Shown here: positions 1 to 8,474 of the stretch, in pieces
Layout of the letters: each line of letters starts with the position of its first letter
Numbering within the stretch: position 1 is the stretch's first letter
Assembly: GCF_005080745.1 (NCBI RefSeq)
Contig: NZ_CP033004.1
Coordinates: forward strand, 305,107-326,337
Source of the DNA: Buchnera aphidicola (Melaphis rhois)
Lineage (GTDB): Bacteria; Pseudomonadota; Gammaproteobacteria; Enterobacterales; Enterobacteriaceae
Direction of reading: 5' to 3'
Length of the DNA stretch: 21,231 bases
Notes under the pieces: generated by a model
The model's input: the letters and a program-made list of their open reading frames with translations, nothing else
What the model was told of the DNA's origin: nothing
Database searches by the model: none
Program-made: the position numbers and the translations under genes

Positions 1-2
1 TA

Positions 3-773
3 ACATTATGTGTTTCATCTCAATCGGGTTGTGCTTTATCATGTACCTTTTGTTCTACTGGAAGACAAAAATTTAATAGAAATTTAACTACATCAGAAAT
101 AATAGGACAGATTTGGTATGTTGGTAAATTAATATATGACAAAAAATTAAATAATTTGAGAAAAATCACTAATATAGTAATGATGGGTATGGGAGAACCA
201 TTGTTAAATTTAAATAATGTTGTTAATTCATTAAAAATTATGATGGATACTTTAGGATTTAACTTTTCAAAAAATCACGTAACTATATCTACTTCAGGTA
301 TTGTTCCTGCTTTAAAAAAATTAAAAAATATGATTGACGTATCACTGGCTGTTTCTCTTCATGCACCTAATGATACAATTCGAAATCAATTAATGCCAAT
401 TAATAAGAAATACAATATTCGTGCTTTGTTGAATTCAGTAAAATCATATCTTAATACTTCTTATGCTAATAGAGGACGAGTAACAATAGAATATGTTATG
501 TTACATAATGTCAATGATACTTTACAGCATGCAAAAGAACTAACATTGTTACTGCGAGATATTCCCAGTAAAATTAATTTAATTCCATGGAATATTTTAT
601 CAGAAAGTTGTTATATTCCTAGTAGTGATACTAGTATAAAGAATTTTGCTAACTTTCTGATTAAAAAAGGATATATTACTATTATTAGAAAAACACGAGG
701 TTACGATATTAATGCAGCTTGTGGGCAATTGACAGGAAAAACAATTAATTGTATTAATATAAGTAAACGTTAA
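3..773 (+). CDS. rlmN: RlmN, dual-specificity 23S rRNA/tRNA adenine-C2 methyltransferase (5' end missing)
   Basis: This is a radical-SAM enzyme that methylates C2 of A2503 in 23S rRNA and A37 in some tRNAs. The reading frame is open from the first bases of the window, so the N-terminal third (about 115 residues by comparison with E. coli) lies outside. Visible are TLCVSSQ, the 4Fe-4S cluster motif CALSCTFC (CxxxCxxC), the SAM-binding MMGMGEP stretch, SLHAPND, and near the C-terminus AACGQL, whose Cys carries the methyl group in the family. All key cysteines are present. The protein ends shortly after AACGQLTGK, about 15 residues earlier than E. coli RlmN. In E. coli rlmN is followed by rodZ, ispG and hisS; here rodZ is absent and a 140-bp spacer leads to ispG. 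Identity is very secure; only the start is unknown. Confidence 0.96.
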   Translation, partial: TLCVSSQSGCALSCTFCSTGRQKFNRNLTTSEIIGQIWYVGKLIYDKKLNNLRKITNIVMMGMGEPLLNLNNVVNSLKIMMDTLGFNFSKNHVTISTSGIVPALKKLKNMIDVSLAVSLHAPNDTIRNQLMPINKKYNIRALLNSVKSYLNTSYANRGRVTIEYVMLHNVNDTLQHAKELTLLLRDIPSKINLIPWNILSESCYIPSSDTSIKNFANFLIKKGYITIIRKTRGYDINAACGQLTGKTINCINISKR

Positions 774-916
774 ACTTTGTTCTGATATTACTTTTGTGAC
801 ATTTTGTATTATAAATGATTGTGATATTACAAACATATTTATTACTTTTTAAAGTACGTTTAATAAATTTAAAATAATATTTAAGATAAAATATCTTTTA
901 AATAATGGATACAAAA

Positions 917-2011
917 ATGAATATAAATCAATGTATTAAGAGACGAAAATCAGATCGAATTTATGTTGGAAATGTTCCTATTGGGAATAATGCACCTATC
1001 TCTGTTCAAACTATGACGAATACTGAAACTACTGATATTACTTCTACAATACAACAAATTATTAATTTAAAACATGTTGGAGCAGATATTATTCGAATTT
1101 CTATTCCGACAATGGAAGCTGCTGATGCTTTTAAAAAAATTAAAAATCAAGTAGATATCCCATTGATTGCAGACATACATTATAATTATAAAATAGCGAT
1201 AAAAGTATTGAATAATGGAGCTGATTGTTTAAGAATTAATCCTGGTAATATTGGAAATAAACGAAAAATTAAACAAGTAATAGATTGTGCAAAATATAAC
1301 AATGTACCTATTAGAATTGGTGTAAATTCTGGATCATTAGAAAAAGATATACTAGAAAAATATAAATCCCCGACACCTGAAGCATTGTTAGAATCAGCTA
1401 TGAGGCATATTGACTACTTAGATAATTTTAATTTTGATCAATTTAAAGTTAGTGTAAAATCTTCTAACATGTATATAGCCGTCAAAGCATATAAATTATT
1501 AGCTAAACAAATAACTCAACCTTTGCATATAGGTATAACCGAATCTGGGGGATTCAGAAATGGAACAGTTAAATCTTCTATTGGAATTGGGTTATTATTA
1601 TTAGATGGTATTGGTGATACAATTAGAATTTCATTGGCAGAAAATCCTATAGAAGAAGTCAAAGTAGGATTTGATATTCTTAGATCTCTAAATATTCGTT
1701 TAAAAGGCATTAATTTCATTGCTTGCCCTACTTGTTCTAGACAAGAATTTGATGTTATTAAAACAGTTAAAATACTTGAAAAAAGATTAGAAGATGTTAC
1801 AACGCCTATGGATGTTTCTATTATTGGATGTTCAGTTAATGGTTTAGGAGAAGCTCTTACGTCAACTATAGGCATTACTGGATACAGAAAAGATAGCGTA
1901 CTATATAAAGATGGTGTTCGTCAATTATCACGTATTAAAAATAATCAAATTATTGATGAATTAGAAAAAGAGATTCGTAATAAATCTAAAAAATTATTGT
2001 CTTTAACATAA
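917..2011 (+). CDS. ispG: IspG, 4-hydroxy-3-methylbut-2-enyl diphosphate synthase
   Basis: IspG (GcpE) performs the penultimate step of the MEP isoprenoid pathway, converting ME-cPP to HMBPP with a 4Fe-4S cluster and electrons from flavodoxin. The N-terminal TIM barrel shows [15 protein letters not shown] and [10 protein letters not shown]. The C-terminal cluster domain has [12 protein letters not shown] and IIGCSVNG, giving Cys270, Cys273 and Cys305 in exactly E. coli numbering, and Glu312 is kept. An in-frame ATG exists at 905, but the ATG at 917 gives a 364-residue protein whose first 12 residues align one to one with E. coli IspG, and a GGA lies just upstream; I chose 917. The oddity is residue 310: the family motif NGPGE reads NGLGE here (codon TTA at 1844-1846). 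The length is close to the usual 372. Confidence 0.97.
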   Translation: MNINQCIKRRKSDRIYVGNVPIGNNAPISVQTMTNTETTDITSTIQQIINLKHVGADIIRISIPTMEAADAFKKIKNQVDIPLIADIHYNYKIAIKVLNNGADCLRINPGNIGNKRKIKQVIDCAKYNNVPIRIGVNSGSLEKDILEKYKSPTPEALLESAMRHIDYLDNFNFDQFKVSVKSSNMYIAVKAYKLLAKQITQPLHIGITESGGFRNGTVKSSIGIGLLLLDGIGDTIRISLAENPIEEVKVGFDILRSLNIRLKGINFIACPTCSRQEFDVIKTVKILEKRLEDVTTPMDVSIIGCSVNGLGEALTSTIGITGYRKDSVLYKDGVRQLSRIKNNQIIDELEKEIRNKSKKLLSLT

Positions 2012-2132
2012 ATGCTAATATATGAAATAGAATTTAATTCTGAAAGCAGTTAATATACTAGAATAATAAAGTTTATATATTTGTATTGATAAATTAACGT
2101 TTGATCATTTAATGTTCTAGAAAGGTAAATAT

Positions 2133-3422
2133 GTGGCTAACATAATTCAATCTGTAAAAGGAATGCATGATTATATTCCTAAAGATATTCAGATTTGGCA
2201 ATATATAGAGAAGATTTTTAAAAATGTGTTAAATAGTTATAGTTATCAAGAAATTCGTTTTCCTATTATAGAAAAAACAGAATTATTTCAACGTGGAATC
2301 GGAAATACTACTGACATAATTGAAAAAGAAATGTATTCGTTTAAAGACAAAAAAAATAGTAATCTTACATTACGCCCAGAAGGAACTGTAGGATGCATGC
2401 GTTCTTGTATTAAAAATGGATTGTTAAGACATTCTGAACAAAGACTGTGGTATTTAGGACCTATGTTTCGTTATGAAAAGCCGCAATGCGGAAGATATCG
2501 ACAATTTCATCAATTAGGTATTGAATCGTTTGGTTTAATAGGTCCTGATATTGATTTAGAAGTCATTATGTTAGTGCAAAGAATCTGGAAGTATTTACAT
2601 ATTTCTCAATATATTAACTTAGAATTAAATACTATTGGATCGATACATGATCGAATCAATTATAAAAAGTCATTATATTTATATTTTAAAAAATATGAAT
2701 CATTATTAGATAAAGACTGTCAACGTCGACTTTATACAAATCCATTTAGAATATTAGATAGTAAAAATGACAGTATAAAAGAAATTATTGATGATGCTCC
2801 TATTTTAACTGACTATATTGATGATGATTCTTCAATACATTTTGAACAATTATGTAAACTTATGGATAAAATAGGCATTTCTTATATAGTTAATTATAAA
2901 TTAGTTCGAGGATTAGATTATTACAATAAAACAGTTTTTGAATGGACAACAAATAAATTAGCATCAAAACATACTATTTGTGCAGGTGGTAGGTACGATT
3001 ATCTTTCAAAATATTTAGGATCTATTTCCGTTCCTGCTATAGGTTGTGCGATTGGAGTAGAACGTCTCATATTATTATTGAAGTCATTAAAAAATCAATC
3101 ATTGAATGTTATACTTTGCATTGATATTTTTATTATTTTTTTACAAAAAGAAATAGAATTACATGCTATAAAATTATCTGAAAATGTTCGAACAGCCTTT
3201 CCGGATAAAAATGTTCAAATAAACTTTCTAAATAGCAATATTACAAAACAATTTCGTAAAGCAAATAGGTTAGGTGCACGAATAGTATTATTATTAGGCC
3301 TGATAGAGGTAAAAAATAAAACAGTATTAATAAAAGATTTAAAGTTTAAAAAACAAAAAATATCTTTAATTAAAAATGTAATTCAGGAATTGAAATTGTT
3401 TTTTGTAGAAGATAATTTATAA
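2133..3422 (+). CDS. hisS: HisRS, histidyl-tRNA synthetase
   Basis: This is the class II aminoacyl-tRNA synthetase that charges tRNA-His in the cytoplasm. The 429 residues match E. coli HisS (424) throughout. Visible are RPEGT (81-85), motif 2 around GPMFRYEKP with GRYRQFHQLG (about 109-129), the histidine-binding LVRGLDYYNKTVFEW (257-271), AGGRYD (284-289) and motif 3 PAIGCAIGVERL (301-312). The C-terminal anticodon-binding domain is present. The start is a GTG giving MANIIQSVKGM, which fits E. coli MAKNIQAIRGM, and AGAAAGG at 2119-2125 is a good ribosome-binding site seven bases upstream. An ATG at 2131 overlaps the GTG out of frame and would give only four residues. The gene follows ispG, as in E. 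coli, and precedes glyA by 38 bp. Confidence 0.98.
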   Translation: MANIIQSVKGMHDYIPKDIQIWQYIEKIFKNVLNSYSYQEIRFPIIEKTELFQRGIGNTTDIIEKEMYSFKDKKNSNLTLRPEGTVGCMRSCIKNGLLRHSEQRLWYLGPMFRYEKPQCGRYRQFHQLGIESFGLIGPDIDLEVIMLVQRIWKYLHISQYINLELNTIGSIHDRINYKKSLYLYFKKYESLLDKDCQRRLYTNPFRILDSKNDSIKEIIDDAPILTDYIDDDSSIHFEQLCKLMDKIGISYIVNYKLVRGLDYYNKTVFEWTTNKLASKHTICAGGRYDYLSKYLGSISVPAIGCAIGVERLILLLKSLKNQSLNVILCIDIFIIFLQKEIELHAIKLSENVRTAFPDKNVQINFLNSNITKQFRKANRLGARIVLLLGLIEVKNKTVLIKDLKFKKQKISLIKNVIQELKLFFVEDNL

Positions 3423-3460
3423 AATAAAAAAATTATTAATTGAAGTAAAAGGATCTGTTT

Positions 3461-4723
3461 ATGCTTAACATTTTTAAAAATATTAAAGAATACGATTTAG
3501 ATTTATGGAAAATGATAAAAGAAGAGAATAATCGTCAAGAAAATCATATTGAACTAATCGCTTCGGAAAACTATGCTAGTTCATGTGTAATGGAAGCACA
3601 AGGATCTGTATTAACAAATAAATACGCAGAAGGATATCCAAAAAAAAGATATTATGGAGGTTGTGAATATGTAGATATGATTGAAGAATTAGCAATAAAT
3701 CGTGCAAAAACTTTATTTAATGCAGATTATGCTAACGTACAACCTCATTCTGGATCACAAGCTAATTTTGCTGTATATAATGCACTATTAAATCCAGGTG
3801 ACACTATATTAGGGATGAGTCTTTCTCACGGTGGTCATTTAACACATGGATCTAAAGTTAATTTTTCCGGAAAATTGTATCGATCTATTTCGTATGGATT
3901 AGACAAGTATGGTGATATCAATTATTCTCAAATAGAAAAGTTAGCTAAAATCCATAAACCTAAAATTATTGTTGGAGGTTTTTCCGCATATTCTGGAATA
4001 TGTAATTGGAAGTTGTTAAGAAACATTTCTGATACAGTTAATGCATATCTTTTAGTTGATATGGCTCATATTGCTGGTTTGGTAGCTGCAAATTTATATC
4101 CTAATCCTCTGAAATACGCACATATTGTAACAGCTACTACACACAAAACTTTAGCTGGTCCTAGAGGAGGGTTAATATTAGCAAAAGGTAAAAACAATGA
4201 TTCTTTATACAAAAAAATAAATTCTTCAGTATTTCCTTGTTGTCAAGGTGGGCCATTAATGCATATCATTGCTGCTAAAGCAGTTGCATTTAAAGAAGCA
4301 ATGAATCCTAATTTTAAAACATATCAAATCCAAGTGGTTAAAAATGCTCAACTTATGGTAGAAATTTTTATAGATCGGAAGTATAATGTTGTTTCAGGGA
4401 AAACATATAATCATCTTTTATTATTAGATTTATCAAATAAAAGTTTAACAGGGAAAGATGCAGAAACTGCACTAGGATTAGCTAATATTACTGTTAATAA
4501 AAATAGTATACCTAATGATTCTCGAAATCCATTTATTACTTCTGGAATACGTATAGGAACACCAGCAATTACTCGTAGGGGTTTAAAAGAACTTGAAGTA
4601 TATAAATTGTCTCATTGGATTAGCGATATATTAGATAATATTCATGATGTCAAAAATATTTTTCAAATAAAAGAGAAAATATTAGATTTATGTAATGCAT
4701 TTCCTGTCTATAAACCTATCTAA
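3461..4723 (+). CDS. glyA: GlyA, serine hydroxymethyltransferase
   Basis: This PLP enzyme interconverts serine plus THF with glycine plus 5,10-methylene-THF and is the main source of one-carbon units. The 420-residue length is near the E. coli 417. Signature stretches are LIASENYAS (32-40), YAEGYP (55-60), HSGSQAN (96-102), [10 protein letters not shown] (121-130), DMAHIAGL (200-207) and [12 protein letters not shown], where Lys229 is the PLP Schiff-base lysine at the same number as E. coli. The ATG has AAAGGA at 3448-3453 as its ribosome-binding site. The gene converges on bioD, with a hairpin between them. The full motif set suggests an active enzyme. Confidence 0.98.
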   Translation: MLNIFKNIKEYDLDLWKMIKEENNRQENHIELIASENYASSCVMEAQGSVLTNKYAEGYPKKRYYGGCEYVDMIEELAINRAKTLFNADYANVQPHSGSQANFAVYNALLNPGDTILGMSLSHGGHLTHGSKVNFSGKLYRSISYGLDKYGDINYSQIEKLAKIHKPKIIVGGFSAYSGICNWKLLRNISDTVNAYLLVDMAHIAGLVAANLYPNPLKYAHIVTATTHKTLAGPRGGLILAKGKNNDSLYKKINSSVFPCCQGGPLMHIIAAKAVAFKEAMNPNFKTYQIQVVKNAQLMVEIFIDRKYNVVSGKTYNHLLLLDLSNKSLTGKDAETALGLANITVNKNSIPNDSRNPFITSGIRIGTPAITRRGLKELEVYKLSHWISDILDNIHDVKNIFQIKEKILDLCNAFPVYKPI

Positions 4724-4738
4724 AACGATTTTATAATA

Positions 4739-4771
4739 TTATACCATCTTTACCCAGATGAGATGGTGTAA
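4739..4771. terminator. Hairpin between convergent glyA and bioD
   Basis: Arms at 4739-4749 and 4761-4771 form an 11-bp stem with one G-U pair and an 11-base loop; the core is ACCATCT paired with AGATGGT. It lies 15 bp after the glyA stop and 34 bp before the bioD stop (read on the minus strand), in the only spacer between these convergent genes. There is no clear U-run after the stem on either strand, so this is at best a weak intrinsic terminator or a transcript-end stabiliser. The core stem is unusually GC-rich for this genome, which argues for selection. Confidence 0.55.
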
Positions 4772-4805
4772 ATTGGTTATAGAAAATATTTGATAAAACA
4801 TTTAT

Positions 4806-5480
4806 TTACATGTGAATAGGTAACATAACGGTATTTTCAGGATAATAGAATTTTTCTAAATTATAGCAATACTTTATGTAGCCTAAAAATTTAGATTTTA
4901 AATATTTTTTTAAAATAATAATATATTCTTCATCATATTTATTTTTAGGATATAAATAATTTGCAACCCATCCGAAAAAAATTAAACCAGAATCGATAAT
5001 AGCTTTTTGTGTTAAAATGGCATGATTGATACAACCTAATCTTATTCCTACTACTAAAATAACACTTAACTTTTCTTTAATTACCCAATCTGCAAAAGTA
5101 ACATCTTCAGATAATGGAGTAAACCATCCGCCAGCACCTTCTATTAATATATAATTACATTTTTTTTTTAGATTGCTCAAACCTAATGATAATACATCAG
5201 TACGAATAGGAGTAGAACATATTTTACTGGCAACATGTGGACTAATGGGTTCAGGAAAAAAGAACGGATTAACTTCGTTATAAGTTAATATAACAGAACT
5301 AAAACATTGTAGTAAATATGCATCATTATTTTTATTATTGTCTTTTCTTGATCCAGAAGCAACAGGTTTATATCCAGCTGTATAGTATCCATGAGATTTT
5401 GCTAATTTTAATAATAAAATACTATAAGTTGTTTTACCTACATTAGTGTCAGTTCCTGTTATAAACCAACAATTTTTCAT
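4806..5480 (-). CDS. bioD: BioD, dethiobiotin synthetase
   Basis: BioD closes the ureido ring: DAPA plus CO2 plus ATP gives dethiobiotin, the step before BioB. The 224 residues match E. coli BioD (225). The N-terminal P-loop GTDTNVGKT is followed by YKPVASGS, NPFFFPEPISPH, the EGAGGWFTPLS loop and LGCINHAILT. The ATG overlaps the TGA of bioC in an ATGA arrangement, so the two are probably translationally coupled. It is the last gene of the bioBFCD run. A run of ten T at 5160-5169 (ten A in the mRNA) encodes three lysines in frame and is a potential slippage site. Confidence 0.97.
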   Translation of the reverse strand: MKNCWFITGTDTNVGKTTYSILLLKLAKSHGYYTAGYKPVASGSRKDNNKNNDAYLLQCFSSVILTYNEVNPFFFPEPISPHVASKICSTPIRTDVLSLGLSNLKKKCNYILIEGAGGWFTPLSEDVTFADWVIKEKLSVILVVGIRLGCINHAILTQKAIIDSGLIFFGWVANYLYPKNKYDEEYIIILKKYLKSKFLGYIKYCYNLEKFYYPENTVMLPIHM

Positions 5481-6229
5481 AAATATATCACCCCAAAAAC
5501 TAATTTATAAGTCAATGAATATCCATTCTTATTACGTGGCCAAGACTGTTTTAATATTTCTATCTTTTTTTTTGTAACAATTTTATTAGTAGTTCTATTG
5601 ACATAATTAGCTCCTACTTTTTTAATAGACATCATTGCTTCTAACACTTTTGAAAAAGATAGTGTAATCCAAACGCTATCTATAATAGTATTTTTTTTTT
5701 GACATACAGACGAAATTTCTTGAATAGTTAAAAAATCATTTACATGACAATGTGAATCTATAGCGCTCCATGCTTGTTTGAGTTCTGATAATGATCCGTC
5801 TGCGATAGTAGAAAATAAAATTATTCCTCCAGGCTTGGTTACTCTACACAGTTCTGAAATACCTTTGGATAAATTATGACACCATTGCAAAGATAAATTA
5901 CTCCAACATAAATCAAAAATATTGTTATTGATAGGTAATGCCTCAATATCAGCTTGTAAATAATAATCAGCTACTTTTGATTGTTTAGCATATAAGATCA
6001 TATTTCTGGATAGATCTAACGCTGTTACTTTGTTTCCATATTGTTTCCATTTTTTACTAAACCACCCGGTTCCACATCCTGCATCAAGAATCGAAATATT
6101 AAATTGTAATTTTGTTTTTGATAATAATATATTTCCAGAAACTTTCTGTAAAGTTGAATTAAAATCATAATTTTTTGCAGCTCTGTTAAATGCATACTCT
6201 ATTTTTCTCTTGTTTGTTATATAATTCAT
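5477..6229 (-). CDS. bioC: BioC, malonyl-ACP O-methyltransferase
   Basis: BioC methylates malonyl-ACP with SAM, disguising it so that fatty acid synthesis can build the pimeloyl chain of biotin. The SAM-binding motif LDAGCGTGW (about 48-56), then ALDLS, LSLQWCHNLS, CRVTKPGG and the C-terminal SWPRNKNGYSLTYKLVFGVI match E. coli BioC along its length. The frame is open upstream to 6334, but the ATG at 6229 gives 250 residues (E. coli 251) with the expected NRAAKNYD near the N-terminus, so I chose it. This start lies 44 bp inside the 3' end of bioF. A run of ten T at 5691-5700 is read in frame as lysines. Many Buchnera lineages, as I recall, lack this gene; here it looks intact. Confidence 0.95.
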   Translation of the reverse strand: MNYITNKRKIEYAFNRAAKNYDFNSTLQKVSGNILLSKTKLQFNISILDAGCGTGWFSKKWKQYGNKVTALDLSRNMILYAKQSKVADYYLQADIEALPINNNIFDLCWSNLSLQWCHNLSKGISELCRVTKPGGIILFSTIADGSLSELKQAWSAIDSHCHVNDFLTIQEISSVCQKKNTIIDSVWITLSFSKVLEAMMSIKKVGANYVNRTTNKIVTKKKIEILKQSWPRNKNGYSLTYKLVFGVIYL

Positions 6230-7364
6230 ATAATTTCTCGATAAGATAATCAATATCATTTTCTGTATGTATAGAGTTGAGTGTAATACGTAATCTTGCT
6301 TGATGAATTGGTACAGTTGGAGGACGTATAGCATTTATCCACAATCCTGATAATTTTAATTGCGATGATAATTGAGTAGCTTGTTCATTATCTCCTATTA
6401 TTATAGGTTGAATTGCTGAAAGTGAATTATTTAATTTAAGAGGTAAATTTCTTGATTTTTTAAGAAAATATTTAATGTTATTATTTAATTTACTACGAAG
6501 ATCATCTGATTGTTTAATATATTTTAATGCTTGTTGTATTGTATATGCTTGTGCTGCTGGCATAGCTGTACTGAACATGATGTGTTTAGAAAATTGTATA
6601 ATATATTCCGCTATATCGTTATTACACAGTACAGCAGCGCCACTAACTCCAAATGCTTTACTAAAAGTAATAGTAATAATATCTGGTTTTACACCTTGAT
6701 TCATGCAACTTCCCCTCCCCTGTCCACCTAATACTCCAATTCCATGAGCATCATCTACTAATAGTAGGCTTTTTACTTTCTTAGAAAAATTTAAAATAGG
6801 AAGTAATGGAGAGTAATCTCCATCCATACTAAAAACTCCTTCTGTAAGAATTAATGTTCCTCTACCATTTGAAGAATAATATTGACGTTTTAAGCTATTA
6901 ATTTCATTATGTGCAAACCTATATAATTTTCCTGGACTATTATGTGCCGGTATTAATAATGAAGCATGAGAAAATCTATCAGCGAAAATTTGATCTCTTT
7001 TTTTAATTAATGTCATAATTACTGACTCGTTAGCAGTAAAGCCAGAAATAAATAGTATTGCTTTATGGTATCCCATCCATTCTGCAAGTTCTTCTTCTAA
7101 AGATTGATGTATTTTGCTATATCCAGTAATAAAGCTAGATCCACATGATCCAATTCCATATTGATCCGCACCCTGTTTCCAGGCACGTATTATTCTTTCA
7201 TCATTGCTCAGTCCCAAATAATCATTACTAGAAAAATTTATATATTTAGTATTATTAATTTTAATTAATCCATTTTTATTACTTTGAATTGCAATTCGAG
7301 TTCTAAATTGTAATTTTTTGAGATGTGTATTTATATCATTAGACATTCTTAATTTCCAGATCAT
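6186..7364 (-). CDS. bioF: BioF, 8-amino-7-oxononanoate (KAPA) synthase
   Basis: BioF is a PLP enzyme condensing pimeloyl-ACP/CoA with alanine to give KAPA, the first step of ring assembly. The 392 residues match E. coli BioF (384). Seen are NFSSNDYLGLS (43-53), the glycine-rich GIGSCGSSFITGYS (70-82), SHASL with His133, EGVFSMDGD, DDAHG (204-208) and TFSKAFG with Lys236 as the PLP lysine, at the E. coli number. The ATG overlaps the bioB stop as TAATG, and AGGA sits just before it, so it is probably coupled to bioB. The C-terminal 44 bp overlap the start of bioC, and the tail is slightly longer than in E. coli. Confidence 0.96.
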   Translation of the reverse strand: MIWKLRMSNDINTHLKKLQFRTRIAIQSNKNGLIKINNTKYINFSSNDYLGLSNDERIIRAWKQGADQYGIGSCGSSFITGYSKIHQSLEEELAEWMGYHKAILFISGFTANESVIMTLIKKRDQIFADRFSHASLLIPAHNSPGKLYRFAHNEINSLKRQYYSSNGRGTLILTEGVFSMDGDYSPLLPILNFSKKVKSLLLVDDAHGIGVLGGQGRGSCMNQGVKPDIITITFSKAFGVSGAAVLCNNDIAEYIIQFSKHIMFSTAMPAAQAYTIQQALKYIKQSDDLRSKLNNNIKYFLKKSRNLPLKLNNSLSAIQPIIIGDNEQATQLSSQLKLSGLWINAIRPPTVPIHQARLRITLNSIHTENDIDYLIEKLYELYNKQEKNRVCI

Positions 7365-8395
7365 TATTTTCCTGCATTGTAATATTGTTGATTTTCTATG
7401 ATATTTTTATTCTTAAAAATATCATTTATATTTCTATGATTATGTGCATTAATACAATGATTTTTCGAATGTAATCCTAATTTCTTGAATAGACTTAAAT
7501 CGTTTTCTCGTTCAGGGTTAGCAGTAGTTAGTAATTTACATCCATAAAAAATTGAATTAGCACCTACCATAAAGCACATTGCCTGTGTTTGTTCATTCAT
7601 ATTTTTTCTACCAGCTGATAAACGAATATAAGACTTTGGCATCATAATTCGTGTAATTGCAATAATTCGTATTACATCAAACATATCTACATCTTTATTA
7701 TTTTCCATAGGTGTACCTTTAACTTTTACTAGCGTATTTATAGGAATACTTTCTGGAGCTTGTGATAAATTAGATAACTGTATTAAAAATTTTATTCGAT
7801 CGCTAGTTTGTTCTCCAAGCCCGATTATTCCTCCTGAACACACTTTCATTCCGGTGTTTCTTATTATGTTTAAAGTATTTAATCGATCTTGATAACTTCT
7901 AGTTGTTACAATTTCTTTATAAAAGCTTTCTGAAGTATCTAAATTATGATTATAAAAATCTAATCCAGCTTGTGCTAGTCTTTCTGCTTGGTATCGACTC
8001 AAAGTTCCTAGTGTCATACATGTTTCCATTCCCATGTTTTTCACTTCTTTAATGATTTTTTCTAAATATGGCATATCTCTATCTTTAGGATTTTTCCAAG
8101 CAGCTCCCATACAAAAACGTTCAGAACCCAATTCTTTAGCTCTTTTAGCAGATTTTAATATTGTTTCTATTTCTAATAATTTTTCTTTTTTTATATTTGT
8201 TTTGTATCTAGAACTCTGAGAACAATATTTACAATCTTCTGGACATAAACCTGTTTTTATTGATAATAGAGTACTAATTTGTATTTCATTTGGATTAAAA
8301 TATTTTCTATGAATCGTTTGAGCAAGAAATAAAACATCAAAAAGAGGCGAATCAAATAATAATTTTACTTGTTCAAAATCCCATTTTTTTTTCAT
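7364..8395 (-). CDS. bioB: BioB, biotin synthase (radical SAM)
   Basis: BioB inserts sulfur into dethiobiotin to make biotin, using a radical-SAM 4Fe-4S cluster and a sacrificial 2Fe-2S cluster; flavodoxin is the reductant in E. coli. The motif CPEDCKYC gives Cys51, 55 and 58. The 2Fe-2S ligands are present as [25 protein letters not shown] and the Arg of RLSAGR. The protein ends in YYNAGK, close to the E. coli ending. An ATG at 8407 adds four residues, but GGAG (minus strand, at 8402-8405) is correctly spaced for the ATG at 8395, giving 343 residues (E. coli 346), so I prefer that. It leads the minus-strand bioBFCD run and is divergent from bioA. Confidence 0.96.
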   Translation of the reverse strand: MKKKWDFEQVKLLFDSPLFDVLFLAQTIHRKYFNPNEIQISTLLSIKTGLCPEDCKYCSQSSRYKTNIKKEKLLEIETILKSAKRAKELGSERFCMGAAWKNPKDRDMPYLEKIIKEVKNMGMETCMTLGTLSRYQAERLAQAGLDFYNHNLDTSESFYKEIVTTRSYQDRLNTLNIIRNTGMKVCSGGIIGLGEQTSDRIKFLIQLSNLSQAPESIPINTLVKVKGTPMENNKDVDMFDVIRIIAITRIMMPKSYIRLSAGRKNMNEQTQAMCFMVGANSIFYGCKLLTTANPERENDLSLFKKLGLHSKNHCINAHNHRNINDIFKNKNIIENQQYYNAGK

Positions 8396-8474
8396 TTTTA
8401 ACTCCATTAATTATCTATTTAAGTAAATAACGGTTTATAATTGTAATTTACATTCTTCGAAATAATATTTCATC
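8396..8474. promoter_or_regulatory. Divergent bioB/bioA control region
   Basis: This 79-bp spacer separates bioB (minus) and bioA (plus), the same architecture as E. coli, where BirA represses both directions from one operator. It must contain both promoters and holds the bioB ribosome-binding site. I see only one stretch resembling a BirA half-site, GGTTTATAA at 8432-8440 (E. coli half-site GGTTTACAA), with no convincing partner at the expected spacing. BirA control is therefore not supported and may have been lost. Confidence 0.45.

Noticed and set aside
600..836. Minus-strand ORF antisense to the end of rlmN
   Set aside because: Shadow of a conserved gene; composition is random and no motif is visible.
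1516..1875. Minus-strand ORF antisense to ispG
   Set aside because: Opposite strand of the conserved IspG C-terminal domain; no protein features of its own.
6230..6334. Longer bioC reaching back into bioF
   Set aside because: The additional 35 residues are the shadow of bioF sequence in another frame and do not match BioC.
6475..6731. Plus-strand ORFs opposite bioF
   Set aside because: Two overlapping frames within a securely identified gene; cysteine-rich random composition.
8034..8219. Plus-strand ORF opposite bioB
   Set aside because: Shadow of bioB, which has all its cluster ligands on the other strand.
8396..8474. BirA operator in the bioB/bioA spacer
   Set aside because: Only one half-site-like sequence is visible and no partner lies at the right spacing.
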